A stretch of 64,000 bases of DNA, from positions 21,992-85,991 of the forward strand of contig CAUUTP010000001.1 in the NCBI GenBank assembly GCA_963548155.1, given 5' to 3'. The notes beneath the pieces are model-generated. The model did no database searches. It was not told the DNA's origin and worked only from the letters and a program-made list of their open reading frames with translations. A program made the position numbers and the translations under genes. Shown here one piece after another: positions 34,306 through 43,759 of the stretch. The stretch comes from Eikenella sp963548155 (lineage in GTDB: Bacteria > Pseudomonadota > Gammaproteobacteria > Burkholderiales > Neisseriaceae). Position 1 is the stretch's first letter, and the number at the start of each line of letters is the position of its first letter.

Positions 34306-35193
34306 TCAGCCACCGCTGTAATGCGCCAGCAAACCGAGCCATAAAGCCCAGCCGATGCGGTTGTTGGATAAGAATACCTTAAAACAGGCTTCCCGGTTGC
34401 GGCTGCGGATGGCACGGTATTGGCCGCATTGGTGCCACACCGCGTACACCAGCGCGAGCCAATACGGCCAGCGGGCGTGAATGGCGCAGCCTGCGGCGGC
34501 CATCAGCAGCACAAACAGCGCGTGGCACAGCATGGCGGCTTCGGCGTCGCGGCGGCCGAAGGTGATGGCCGAGGTTTGAATACCGATTTTCAGGTCGTCT
34601 TCCTTATCGGCCATGGCGTAGATGGTGTCGTAGGCCAGCGTCCAGCAGGCATTGGCGGCAAACAGCAGCCAGGCCAGCGGCGGCACATGGTTTTGTACGG
34701 TGGCAAAGGCCATCGGAATACCGAAGGAAAAAGCCAGCCCCAAATATAGCTGCGGCAGCGGGAAAAAACGTTTGGTGAAAGGATAGCTCAAGGCCAGAAA
34801 CAGCGCGGGCAAGCTCATCAGCTTGGTGAGCGTATTCAGCGGCAGCAGGCACAGGCAGGCGGCGGCACACAAAACCAGCAGCAAGAGCAGCGCTTCGCGC
34901 GTACTCACTTTGCCAGTGGCAAACGGGCGGCTTTTGGTGCGCGCCACCACACCGTCGAAATTACGATCGGCAAAATCATTAATTACACAGCCGGCACTGC
35001 GCATCAGAAAAGTGCCGAGCACGAAGGCAAACAGAATGCCGAAATCGGGCAGCCCACCGGCAGCTATCCACAGCGCCCACAGCGTGGGCCACAGCAAAAG
35101 CAGCGTGCCGATGGGCTTGTCGGCGCGCATCAGTTGCAGGTACACGGCCAAACGCTCGGCTTGCTTCGGGGAGAGGAAAGAAAGAAAAGGCAC
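34306..35193 (-). CDS. ubiA: 4-hydroxybenzoate polyprenyltransferase
   Basis: A 295-residue membrane enzyme adding the polyprenyl tail to 4-hydroxybenzoate in ubiquinone synthesis. The first Asp-rich motif is NDFADRNFD (72-80) followed by VVARTKSRP, and the second is ADKEDDLKIG near 197. There are eight or nine hydrophobic helices. UbiC, which makes the substrate, is encoded upstream at 36038-36547, but a foreign-looking gene separates them. A DUS pair lies just upstream of the start. Confidence 0.93.
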   Translation of the reverse strand: MPFLSFLSPKQAERLAVYLQLMRADKPIGTLLLLWPTLWALWIAAGGLPDFGILFAFVLGTFLMRSAGCVINDFADRNFDGVVARTKSRPFATGKVSTREALLLLLVLCAAACLCLLPLNTLTKLMSLPALFLALSYPFTKRFFPLPQLYLGLAFSFGIPMAFATVQNHVPPLAWLLFAANACWTLAYDTIYAMADKEDDLKIGIQTSAITFGRRDAEAAMLCHALFVLLMAAAGCAIHARWPYWLALVYAVWHQCGQYRAIRSRNREACFKVFLSNNRIGWALWLGLLAHYSGG

Positions 35194-35468
35194 GGGAGTT
35201 CTCGGGGTGTGGTTTCAGGTAGCCTTTGGGCGTGAGAGAGAGGCTACCTGAAAATAGGAGGTTTAATAAAACAACGTACAAATTCAATCGGAAGGCCAGC
35301 TGAAGAAGCAGGACTGAGTAAGTAGTGGAAACTTGCCTGCAACTTTGCAGGTAGCCTTTCGGCTGCGAAAGAGGCCATCTGGAAAATCATATTTGAGGCT
35401 TGATTCAGCCGAAACAGAAAAGAATAAACATTGAGCAACCAAAAGCCACTGCAGGGACAAACTTATAA

Positions 35469-36011
35469 TCATTTATTCTTAAAAAACCGGAGAGTAATCC
35501 ATAGAATGCTCCATAAACACCCCGTAATTATCACCAAGACCGGAACAGTCCTTTTTATCCCAAGCCGATCCTCTTTAGAAAGCTCTATCTGCTCATCTGA
35601 GACACTAAAAGTGTGGAATATTCCATTTCCTACCCCTTTTGAATCTTCATCTTCATACACCAGCTCTTTCAAATAGGTATCGGATACATCCTCAACGCCA
35701 TTTTTCTCATAATAGGCCACCAGTAATTTGGCACGTTGGATTTTGTGTAATCCGACAATATCACAGGCACTCCTACCTTCGCTATTATTAGCGTATATAC
35801 AAAGAATGGAATAATTATTTACATTCGGATAGTTATTTATCTCTAAAGAAATATTACCAGCTCGAGCGCTCTTATATACATACGCATAAGTATCCGTCAG
35901 CGTTACATATCGGAATTTTAGCGAGGCAAACAAATTAAAGTGGTAGGCCAATGCGCCCCAAAAGATGCTAACGGCGATGATGGCCAGCAAATAGAGGTAG
36001 CTTTTTTTCAT
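35469..36011 (-). CDS. AT-rich hypothetical membrane protein
   Basis: A 180-residue protein with an N-terminal span (5-27) and a C-terminal span (about 155-175, VLVIITGCLWSILWITLRFF). The region between is probably periplasmic (LEINNYPNVNNYSILCIYANN and so on). I do not recognise it. It is much more AT-rich than its neighbours and lies between ubiC and ubiA, which are adjacent in many genomes. The upstream gap 35194-35468 has a DUS pair (35214-35252) and nothing else convincing. Confidence 0.6.
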   Translation of the reverse strand: MKKSYLYLLAIIAVSIFWGALAYHFNLFASLKFRYVTLTDTYAYVYKSARAGNISLEINNYPNVNNYSILCIYANNSEGRSACDIVGLHKIQRAKLLVAYYEKNGVEDVSDTYLKELVYEDEDSKGVGNGIFHTFSVSDEQIELSKEDRLGIKRTVPVLVIITGCLWSILWITLRFFKNK

Positions 36012-36037
36012 TTAGCGGCTGCCTTAGTTCATCCTAA

Positions 36038-36547
36038 CTACTCTTCCAAAAACCGCGCCAGCTCGGGCATAAACCCTTCGGTCAGCACCATCTTTTCGCC
36101 GTTCAAATCGAATGCCGAGCGGCGCAGGCAAACGGCTCGGGCGGCTTGTTCTTGTTGCACGGGCGGCACGGCGGCGAAGGCGAGCGGGCTGCGTTCAGCG
36201 GCCAGGCGGCCATCAAACAGGCGTTTGCCCAAAGGCTGCGTGCCGCAAGCCAGGATGCTTGGCCACGCCCCCGCTAAAGGGCACACGCTGCGCGCCCACA
36301 CCACCGGCGTATCATCCAGCAGCAGCCACACCTGGCGCACATGAAACGCATTGCCGGCCACCCCTTCGCCCGGCCACAGTTGCGCCCGTTCGCCCTGAAA
36401 GGCTACCTGAACGCGGAAATCCGCGCCGGTGGCCTGCAAGGCCAAGGTGAGCGAGGTTGCCTGTATCAGGCGGCGCAAAGCAGCGGAAACGGCGGGCGGA
36501 TCGGGCTGCCAAACAAGCGGCGGCAGGGTGTGTGGAAAGGCTGTCAT
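36038..36547 (-). CDS. ubiC: Chorismate lyase
   Basis: A 169-residue enzyme cleaving chorismate to 4-hydroxybenzoate and pyruvate. Conserved parts: VWARSVCPL with the active-site Arg, GTQPLGKRLFDG, and a C-terminal LTEGFMPELARFL with Glu. Length is usual. A DUS in frame gives VQVAFQGE. It starts the ubiquinone branch; ubiA follows 0.8 kb later on the same strand. Confidence 0.86.
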   Translation of the reverse strand: MTAFPHTLPPLVWQPDPPAVSAALRRLIQATSLTLALQATGADFRVQVAFQGERAQLWPGEGVAGNAFHVRQVWLLLDDTPVVWARSVCPLAGAWPSILACGTQPLGKRLFDGRLAAERSPLAFAAVPPVQQEQAARAVCLRRSAFDLNGEKMVLTEGFMPELARFLEE

Positions 36548-36639
36548 TTGTTTGTGTTATTGAAACCATGCTTTTCAGGTAGCCTCATAGGCTGCCAAGC
36601 ATTAAGATGCGAATTGTATCAGAGAATAAGGAAGGCAAG

Positions 36640-37116
36640 ATGAACCTGATTTTATGGCGGCACGCCGAAGCCGAATATGGCGTACCCGATTTGGAACGCG
36701 GCCTCACCGACAAAGGTCGGCAGCAGGCCGATGCGGCGGCTCAGTGGCTGCGCCCGTATCTAAACAACCGGGTGGAAGTGTGGGCTTCGCAGGCGCTGCG
36801 CAGCCGGCAAACTGCCGAAGCGCTCGGCCTGCCCTATACCGTGAAACCCGAGCTGAATCCGATTAACCATGTGGAAGAGCTGCCCGCGCTGATTGCCGAA
36901 CACAAAGGAGCGGATTATTTAATATTGGTAGGACACCAGCCCTGGCTGGGGCAGCTGTGCAGCTATCTGCTCAACGGCGGCTGGCGGGCGGGTAATTATT
37001 GGTCGGTGAAAAAATCCGGCATTTGGTGGTTTGGCGTGAAGGCTGATGAAGGCGGCAGGCTCTGTGCCAAACTGAAAGCCGCAATGACCCCGCAGCTGCT
37101 ATTGCCGGAAGATTAA
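36640..37116 (+). CDS. sixA: Phosphohistidine phosphatase SixA
   Basis: A 158-residue histidine phosphatase (phosphoglycerate-mutase fold). Catalytic residues are His in LWRHAEAE (about residue 7) and His in LVGHQPWLG near 96, with WASQALRSRQTAEAL the third conserved stretch. SixA removes phosphate from HPt-type or NPr histidines. I take the ATG at 36640, after GGAAGG; the frame continues up to 36607 without support. It is next to ptsN/hprK only at a distance, so a link is speculative. Confidence 0.88.
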   Translation: MNLILWRHAEAEYGVPDLERGLTDKGRQQADAAAQWLRPYLNNRVEVWASQALRSRQTAEALGLPYTVKPELNPINHVEELPALIAEHKGADYLILVGHQPWLGQLCSYLLNGGWRAGNYWSVKKSGIWWFGVKADEGGRLCAKLKAAMTPQLLLPED

Positions 37117-37174
37117 ACTTGAAACCTGCCGCTGCCGCGCCCATTTGTGCCCTATCCAATGCAAGGAGTTTGCT

Positions 37175-37549
37175 ATGAATCAAGACAACCCTGTCCGCCC
37201 CGAAGATTTCGTGCCGGAATTCCGCCGCCGCCGTTTCGAGCCGGACGGCTTTTTGCGCAAGCTGCGCCGTTTCGCGCTGCGGCTGGGGCGGCCGGTGGTG
37301 GAGCAGCTGTATGCGCTGTATTTCCTGTTTCAGTCGCCCGCCGTGCCCAAACGTGCCAAGCTGATTATCGTGGGCGCGCTGGTATATTTCGTCAGCCCCA
37401 TCGACAGCATCCCCGACCTGCTCGGCCCGCTGGGCTTCAGCGACGACATTGCCGTGATCACGCTGGTATACGCGCAGATGAAGGATTATCTGACGGAAGA
37501 AATCAAAATCCGCGCCCGCGCCGCGTCGGAGCGGCTGGTGCGAAAGTAG
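37175..37549 (+). CDS. YkvA family (DUF1232) membrane protein
   Basis: A 124-residue protein. The DUF1232 core is KLIIVGALVYFVSPIDSIPDLLG with the SPIDSIPD motif (about 65-90), followed by LGFSDDIAVI. One or two membrane-associated helices are predicted. The start at ATG 37175 has AAGGAG 6 nt before it. Function unknown. Confidence 0.85.
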   Translation: MNQDNPVRPEDFVPEFRRRRFEPDGFLRKLRRFALRLGRPVVEQLYALYFLFQSPAVPKRAKLIIVGALVYFVSPIDSIPDLLGPLGFSDDIAVITLVYAQMKDYLTEEIKIRARAASERLVRK

Positions 37550-37567
37550 GTTTGTTTATACCCGGAA

Positions 37568-37774
37568 AGGCTACCTGAAAACCCATTTTAGAATTTTCAG
37601 GTAGCCTGCTTCATATCCGGCATATTTTTCAGGTAGCCCTCTCATGCTCAGGCTACCTGAAATTTTGAAGTGCATAAGCCGCATTACATAAATACAAACA
37701 AGCCATCCACGCTCCATGCTATACCCCGTAGTGAAGGCTACCTGAAACCCTATCATCTGTTTTTCAGGTAGCCT
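37568..37774. repeat. DUS cluster: three inverted pairs in 207 bp
   Basis: Pairs are 37568-37579/37596-37607, 37628-37639/37650-37661, and 37735-37746/37763-37774. All six cores match the local dialect. The second pair is in the opposite orientation from the other two. This is the densest cluster in the window and lies in the gap 37550-37829 between the YkvA gene and panC. TATACT at 37792-37797 may be a panC -10. Confidence 0.85.
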
Positions 37775-37829
37775 CTCCCAGCATGGCGGAGTATACTGCG
37801 CCGCATTTTATTGATAAGGCAAACCAGCC

Positions 37830-38663
37830 ATGAAAATTATCCATACCATTCAAGAACTGCGCGACTGGCGCCGCGAAGCCGGCAGCGTGGCATTCGTGCC
37901 CACCATGGGCAACCTGCATGAAGGGCACCTAGCCTTGGTGCGCGAAGCGGCCAAACGGGCAGACAAGGTGGTGGTAAGCATTTTTGTTAACCGCCTGCAA
38001 TTCGGCCAGGGCGAGGATTTCGACCGCTACCCGCGCACGCTGGAGCAGGATGCCGCCAAACTGGCCGGAGAAGGCGTGGCCGTGCTCTTCGCGCCGAGCG
38101 AGCAAGAGCTGTATCCGCACGTGGCCCAGCAATACAACGTGGTGCCGCCCCATCTGCAAAACGAACTGTGCGGCGCGTTCCGCCCGGGGCATTTCCGCGG
38201 CGTAGCCACCGTGGTGGCCAAGCTGTTCAACATTGTTGAGCCCGATTACGCCTGCTTCGGCAAAAAAGACTATCAACAGCTGGCCATCCTGCAAGGTATG
38301 GCTGCCGATTTGAATTTCCGGGTGGAAATCGTGCCGGTAGACATCGGCCGCGCCGCCGACGGCCTGGCGCTCTCCAGTCGCAACCAATACCTAAGCGAAG
38401 CCGAGCGCAAACAAGCCCCGCAGCTCTACCGCGAATTGCAGGCCGTTGCCCGCTCGGTGAAAAACGGCAACCGCGACTATGCCGCACTGGAACAACAGGC
38501 GGCAGCCAACCTGAAACAGGCCGGCTGGCAAGTGGACTATGTGGAAATCCGCCACGCGGGTAATCTTCAGGTAGCCCATGTCGGCGACAGCGAACTGGTG
38601 GTGCTAGCCGCCGCTCGTTTGGGCAACACACGCCTCATCGACAATATCGAAATCCGCCTCTAA
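37830..38663 (+). CDS. panC: Pantothenate synthetase
   Basis: A 277-residue ligase joining pantoate and beta-alanine for coenzyme A synthesis. Nucleotide-binding motifs: FVPTMGNLHEGHLALV (about 23-38) and the KMSKS-like LALSSRNQYLSEAER (about 178-192). QQLAILQGMAADL is also typical. A DUS in the 3' part encodes LQVAHVGD. Standing alone without panB. A strong terminator follows. Confidence 0.94.
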   Translation: MKIIHTIQELRDWRREAGSVAFVPTMGNLHEGHLALVREAAKRADKVVVSIFVNRLQFGQGEDFDRYPRTLEQDAAKLAGEGVAVLFAPSEQELYPHVAQQYNVVPPHLQNELCGAFRPGHFRGVATVVAKLFNIVEPDYACFGKKDYQQLAILQGMAADLNFRVEIVPVDIGRAADGLALSSRNQYLSEAERKQAPQLYRELQAVARSVKNGNRDYAALEQQAAANLKQAGWQVDYVEIRHAGNLQVAHVGDSELVVLAAARLGNTRLIDNIEIRL

Positions 38664-38675
38664 TCTTTCATCCCG

Positions 38676-38705
38676 CCGCCCGCAATTTGCGGGCGGAGAT
38701 CTTTT
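38676..38705 (+). terminator. Rho-independent terminator of panC
   Basis: CCGCCCGCAA and TTGCGGGCGG pair almost completely around a short loop (38676-38696), then GATCTTTT. Confidence 0.85.
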
Positions 38706-38917
38706 GCAGAGTGGATTAAACCCGCAAGTTTGATAGCCAATCACAGCGGTAGCATCACAGAACGCGCAAACATATCATACAGATAGGCAAACGTTCGGGC
38801 AGCACATCCCGCAGAAATGCGCCAAAACCGAGGTTTTTGCCAAGGCTGCAAGGTTTAATTTCGGCGGGAAACACGTTAAAATACCTACCTTTGCGCCAAA
38901 TTCGGGAGCCGCTGTTT

Positions 38918-41900
38918 ATGTTTTTAGTTTTTCTGCTGATTCTGCTGTTGGCCGGCATCGCCGTGCTCTTGTGGTGGCGCGCACGCGAAGAGCGCGAATG
39001 GCTGCTGGAGTTTACTTATCTCAACCGGCACCAAAACAACAAGCAATCTACTGATACCGAAGCGGAAAACGCCCCGCAGCAGCAGCCTGCCCGCCCCAAT
39101 GTGCTGCCGCAGCGCGCGCAAACCCAAGTGAAGCTGCACTATCAAAAAGTGCAGGACGAATTGCAGCGCAAAATCGAGTTGCTTGCCGGCGGCGTAAAGA
39201 AAAAAACCCGCCGTCGCAACGTGAGCGAAAATCAAGAAGAACTGCCGATTTTCAGCCCCGCCGAAGAAGAAACGGCCGCCGCGGAAGCTGCCCTGCTGGC
39301 AGAAGCCACCGTTGATGCGACTCCTGAACAGGTTGACAACACTGATAGCTCTCATACAGCCGAAACCAAAACCAATACCGCCGCCGAGCCGGAAATCCAC
39401 GATTTATCCGCTCCCGATGCCGATTTGCCGATAATCACCGAAGCCGAAGCCACCCGACACAGGCTACCTGAAAGCATCGAACACGAAGAAAACCAACCCG
39501 AGCCGAGCATCATTTCCCTTTCCGAAGCCACTCGTATGCTGCATAAAAACGAAGCAGACGAAGCTAAGCCGCTGGAACCCGTGGTGCTAAACTGGCCGAT
39601 TAAAGCCCCCTCCCCCGTCGCCGAGCCGCGCGAAGAAATCACGTCGACCGATCCCGCTGTGCAGTATGTGCGCGAAAAAATCCAAGCCCATATGCCGCCT
39701 GCAGTCGAGCCTGTGCCTGAAGAGCCTGCCGAAGAGCGGCACACCATCAGCCCCGACGACATCCGCAACAACCTTCTGCGCCAGCGCCTGCGTGCACGCC
39801 GGCAGCCCCAGCCCGCACCACAACCGGCCATTGCCCCGCAGCAGCCCGATTTGCCAGTAATCAATGAAGACGAAATCTTGGCTAATCTGGCCAAAACTGA
39901 CGCTCCAGCCAACCGCCAACGCAGCCGCTTCAAGCGCCAAACCGTGCGCGAGAGCGTGATTCCCGCCGCCGCGCGGGTGAACCACAGCCAGGGCGCGCAA
40001 GTGCCGATGGCTGTGCCGCCCCAGCAGACTAAGCCGCTGCCGATTTCCACCCGCTTCACCCCATTCAATCACGGCACCGCGCCCGAAAACCCCGACGCCC
40101 AACCAGTTGAGGAGGAGTCGGCGCTGACCGCCGAACAGCCGCCGATTTTTTTCCCGCAAAGCACCGTTGAAGACAGCCCACCTTGGAGCTTGGCTGAAAC
40201 TGTGAGCGACGATACCGCTGAAACGTATTCAGACTCCGCCGACCAAACCAGTGCCCAATATCACTTCCGCCCCGACCTCTCACTCACCGAGCAAGCACCG
40301 GCTGCCGAACCCGCCATCGAATTCGACAACGGTAACGAATGGCAGCAAGCCTTGGAGCAAGGTGCAGCCGAAGCCCAGGCGCGAGCTGCGTGGGCAAGCC
40401 CCGCGCCCACTGCCGCGCCCGGCATCCCTCCCCTGCCCGACCTGCCGCCGCAGCCCGCGCCGGTTTCGGCCGTTTCCGCCGTATCGTTTGCCGATTTCGG
40501 CCACTACCATGTGCCGATGAACGAGCTGCTCCTGCCGCCGCAATACGACAACGAAGCCACCCTCAGCGAAGAACAGCTGCTGGAAAACAGCATCAAAATC
40601 GAAGAAAAACTGGCCGAGTTCCGCGTGAAAGTAAACGTGGTGGATGCTTATGCCGGCCCGGTGATTACCCGCTACGAAATCGAGCCTGATGTAGGCGTGC
40701 GCGGCAACTCGGTGATTAACCTGGAAAAAGACCTTGCCCGCTCGCTCGGCGTGGCCGCCATCCGCGTGGTGGAAACCATTCCGGGCAAAACCTGCATGGG
40801 CTTGGAGCTGCCCAATCCCAAGCGGCAGATGATCCGCCTGAGTGAAGTGTTCAATTCCCCGGTGTTTGCCGAAAGCAAATCTAAGCTCACCCTCGCGCTG
40901 GGGCAGGACATTACCGGCCAGCCGGTGGTAACCGACCTCGCCAAAGCCCCGCATCTTTTGGTGGCCGGCACCACCGGCTCGGGCAAATCCGTGGGCGTGA
41001 ACGCCATGATTTTGTCGCTGCTGTTCAAGGCCACGCCCGACGAAGTGCGCATGATCATGATCGACCCGAAAATGCTTGAGCTCTCTGTGTATGAAGGCAT
41101 CCCGCATCTGCTCGCGCCGGTGGTAACCGATATGAAACTGGCTGCCAACGCGCTCACCTGGTGCGTGAACGAAATGGAAAAACGCTACCGCCTGATGAGC
41201 CATGTGGGCGTGCGCAACCTCGCCGGCTACAACCAAAAAATCAAAGATGCCGCCGCCCGCGGCGAACGGCTGGCCAACCCCTTCAGCCTCACTCCCGACA
41301 ATCCCGAGCCGCTCATTAATCTGCCGCACATCGTGGTGATCGTGGACGAATTTGCCGACCTGATGATGACGTCCGGCAAAAAAATCGAAGAGCTGATTGC
41401 CCGCCTCGCCCAAAAAGCCCGTGCCGCCGGCATCCACCTCATTCTCGCCACCCAGCGCCCCAGCGTGGACGTGATTACTGGCCTGATTAAAGCCAACATC
41501 CCCACACGCATCGCCTTTCAGGTAGCCTCCAAAGTGGACAGCCGCACCATCATCGACCAAATGGGCGCGGAAAACCTGCTCGGCCAAGGCGATATGCTCT
41601 TCCTGCCGCCCGGTACCGGCTACCCGCAGCGCATCCACGGCGCCTTTGTGGCCGATAGCGAAGTGCAGCGCGTGGCCGAATACCTCAAGGGCTTCGGTGC
41701 GCCAGACTATGTGGAAGACATCCTCACCTCCGGCGTGGGCAGCGACGATTTGTTCAGCAATGCCAACAGCAGCATCGGCGGCAACAGCGGCCAAGATCCC
41801 CTGTTCGACGAAGCAGTTGCCATCGTCTTGCGCACGCAGAAAGCCACGATTTCCTCTATCCAGCGCCACCTGCGCATCGGCTACAACAAAGCCGCCACCT

Positions 41901-42001
41901 TGGTAGACCAAATGGAAGCCGAAGGCATCGTCTCCCCCGCCGACACCAACGGCAAACGCACCATCCTCGCCCAGCCTGATCATTTAGGCGATGGCGCATA
42001 G
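38918..42001 (+). CDS. ftsK: FtsK-type DNA translocase with single N-terminal membrane span
   Basis: A 1027-residue translocase for chromosome-dimer resolution or segregation. One span (1-22) replaces the four of E. coli FtsK. The linker (about 25-560) is acidic and Pro/Ala rich. The motor is from about 570: GTTGSGKSVGVNAM Walker A, VVIVDEFADLMMT Walker B, ILATQRPSVDVITGLIKANIPTR. The gamma domain (IGYNKAATLVDQMEAEGIV) ends the protein. Neisseria has a homologue with this layout besides a four-span FtsK. Start 38918 has GGGAG 10 nt upstream. A DUS inside gives AFQVASKVD. Confidence 0.9.
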   Translation: MFLVFLLILLLAGIAVLLWWRAREEREWLLEFTYLNRHQNNKQSTDTEAENAPQQQPARPNVLPQRAQTQVKLHYQKVQDELQRKIELLAGGVKKKTRRRNVSENQEELPIFSPAEEETAAAEAALLAEATVDATPEQVDNTDSSHTAETKTNTAAEPEIHDLSAPDADLPIITEAEATRHRLPESIEHEENQPEPSIISLSEATRMLHKNEADEAKPLEPVVLNWPIKAPSPVAEPREEITSTDPAVQYVREKIQAHMPPAVEPVPEEPAEERHTISPDDIRNNLLRQRLRARRQPQPAPQPAIAPQQPDLPVINEDEILANLAKTDAPANRQRSRFKRQTVRESVIPAAARVNHSQGAQVPMAVPPQQTKPLPISTRFTPFNHGTAPENPDAQPVEEESALTAEQPPIFFPQSTVEDSPPWSLAETVSDDTAETYSDSADQTSAQYHFRPDLSLTEQAPAAEPAIEFDNGNEWQQALEQGAAEAQARAAWASPAPTAAPGIPPLPDLPPQPAPVSAVSAVSFADFGHYHVPMNELLLPPQYDNEATLSEEQLLENSIKIEEKLAEFRVKVNVVDAYAGPVITRYEIEPDVGVRGNSVINLEKDLARSLGVAAIRVVETIPGKTCMGLELPNPKRQMIRLSEVFNSPVFAESKSKLTLALGQDITGQPVVTDLAKAPHLLVAGTTGSGKSVGVNAMILSLLFKATPDEVRMIMIDPKMLELSVYEGIPHLLAPVVTDMKLAANALTWCVNEMEKRYRLMSHVGVRNLAGYNQKIKDAAARGERLANPFSLTPDNPEPLINLPHIVVIVDEFADLMMTSGKKIEELIARLAQKARAAGIHLILATQRPSVDVITGLIKANIPTRIAFQVASKVDSRTIIDQMGAENLLGQGDMLFLPPGTGYPQRIHGAFVADSEVQRVAEYLKGFGAPDYVEDILTSGVGSDDLFSNANSSIGGNSGQDPLFDEAVAIVLRTQKATISSIQRHLRIGYNKAATLVDQMEAEGIVSPADTNGKRTILAQPDHLGDGA

Positions 42002-42018
42002 GGCCGGATAAGCTGGAA

Positions 42019-42050
42019 AAAGGCTACCTGACAATTTTCAGGTAGCCTTT
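42019..42050 (+). terminator. DUS inverted-pair terminator of ftsK
   Basis: AGGCTACCTGAC (42021-42032, last base variant) faces TTCAGGTAGCCT (42037-42048), followed by TTATT. Confidence 0.8.
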
Positions 42051-42247
42051 ATTATTGCAACGGCTTAACAAGCGAACTCACCTAATTTTGGCCGCACTAA
42101 GCACACAGCATCCATATGCTCTGTTCATTCCAACCTACGGCCACACAGCAGGCTACCTGAAACACCCAAAACAAACCCAACACCTACTCCCACTCGGGAA
42201 CAGGTAGCGGATTTGGTTTCTAAAACATTTTTTAGCTACTTCCCTGA

Positions 42248-43741
42248 TTATCCCAACTGCTCAGCAACGCTTCGAAAACTCATCAAAGCCGCTTCGATAT
42301 TTTCAATAATTTCATCGGCTAAAATATCAGGGGCGGGCAGATTGTCCAAGTCGGTTAAAGAATGGTCTTTCAGCCAGAAAATATCCAAGCTGGTTTTCTC
42401 TCGCTGATTGATTTCATCGATACTAAATTTACGCCAGCGTCCGTCGGGATTGTTTTCGGCATGATAGGTTTCTGCGCGTTTTGAACGGTCCTCAGGGCAA
42501 TAGCAGGTAATGAAATCCTGTAAATCTGCAAACTGCATCGGTTTTTTCTTCAGTGTGTGATGCACGTTGGTGCGGTAATCATATATCCAAACTTCTTGGG
42601 TAATCGCTTGCTCTTGTGCGGGGCGGTTATCAAAAAACAACACATTTGCCTTGACACCATTCGCGTAGAAAATACCCGTCGGCAAACGTAAGATTGTATG
42701 CAAATCAGTAATTTGCAAAAGCTTCTTACGCACGGTTTCGCCTGCACCGCCTTCAAACAGCACATTGTCGGGCACGACCACGGCAGCCCGCCCGTTGTTT
42801 TTGAGCATCGTGTAAATATGCTGCAAGAAGTTGACTTGTTTGTTGGAAGTGGTTGCCCAAAAGTCTTGACGGTTATAGACAAAATCTTCGGTTTCGGCTT
42901 CGCCCTCGGCATTGGTAATAGTCATGCTGCTTTTTTTACCGAATGGCGGATTGGCCAAAACCAAGTCCACTTTGCGTGTGCTGGGTGCAACCAAGGAGTC
43001 ATCGGAACTAATCGGGCTTTCGCCGTCCATTTCGCCGATGCCGTGTAAAAACAGGTTCATCAAACACAAACGGCGGGTATTGGCGACAATTTCATTGCCG
43101 AAAAACGTCCCGTTTTTTAACCGCGCTTTTTGCTCGGTGTTTAGATTGGCGTGTTTTTCCAAATAACTGTATGCCGCCAATAAAAAGCCGCCGGTACCTG
43201 CTGCCGGGTCGGCAATCAGGGTATCTGCCTGCGGGCGGACACATTCGACAATTGCTTGAATCAAAGCACGCGGCGTGAAGTATTGCCCCGCGCCGGATTT
43301 GGTATCTTCGGCATTTTTTTCCAAAATGCCTTCGTAAATATCGCCTTTTACATCCACGCCCAAGCGCGTCCATTTGGTTTCATCAATCATCGCAACCAAA
43401 CGGGATAATTTAGCCGGGTCTTGGATTTTATTTTGCGCCTTGGCAAAGATTTGACCAAGCAAGCCTTTGCGCATACTTAAATCGCGCAACAAAGCGAGAT
43501 AATGACTTTCCAATTCCGCGCCAGTGCGGTCGGTCAGACTTTTCCAGTTGTATTCTTCCGGAATGCCGACATCACGATTGTAGGGCGGCTGGCTGTATTC
43601 AAACGCCATCTTCAAGAAAATCAGATAGGTAATCTGCTCCAAATAGTCGCCGTAGCTTACGCCGTCATCGCGCAGCATATGGCAGAAACTCCAAACCTTT
43701 TGGACGATGGCGTTTGAAGTGTGGTTTTGCGTTGTGGTCAT
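42248..43741 (-). CDS. hsdM: Type I restriction-modification system methyltransferase subunit
   Basis: A 497-residue N6-adenine methyltransferase, forming M2S with HsdS. The SAM motif DPAAGTGGFLLAAY lies near 178-191, the catalytic NPPFG near 264-268. The N-terminal HsdM domain (SFCHMLRDDGVSYGDYLEQI) is present. It is the last gene in the order R-S-M, 18 bp after hsdS. Base composition is visibly lower in GC than its neighbours. Confidence 0.94.
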   Translation of the reverse strand: MTTTQNHTSNAIVQKVWSFCHMLRDDGVSYGDYLEQITYLIFLKMAFEYSQPPYNRDVGIPEEYNWKSLTDRTGAELESHYLALLRDLSMRKGLLGQIFAKAQNKIQDPAKLSRLVAMIDETKWTRLGVDVKGDIYEGILEKNAEDTKSGAGQYFTPRALIQAIVECVRPQADTLIADPAAGTGGFLLAAYSYLEKHANLNTEQKARLKNGTFFGNEIVANTRRLCLMNLFLHGIGEMDGESPISSDDSLVAPSTRKVDLVLANPPFGKKSSMTITNAEGEAETEDFVYNRQDFWATTSNKQVNFLQHIYTMLKNNGRAAVVVPDNVLFEGGAGETVRKKLLQITDLHTILRLPTGIFYANGVKANVLFFDNRPAQEQAITQEVWIYDYRTNVHHTLKKKPMQFADLQDFITCYCPEDRSKRAETYHAENNPDGRWRKFSIDEINQREKTSLDIFWLKDHSLTDLDNLPAPDILADEIIENIEAALMSFRSVAEQLG

Positions 43742-43759
43742 ATTCGTTTTCTCTTTAAT

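Noticed and set aside
40280..41983. Long open frame on the minus strand over ftsK
   Set aside because: It is a mirror of the strongly codon-biased ftsK gene, with repetitive His/Ala/Gly-rich composition and no recognisable domain.
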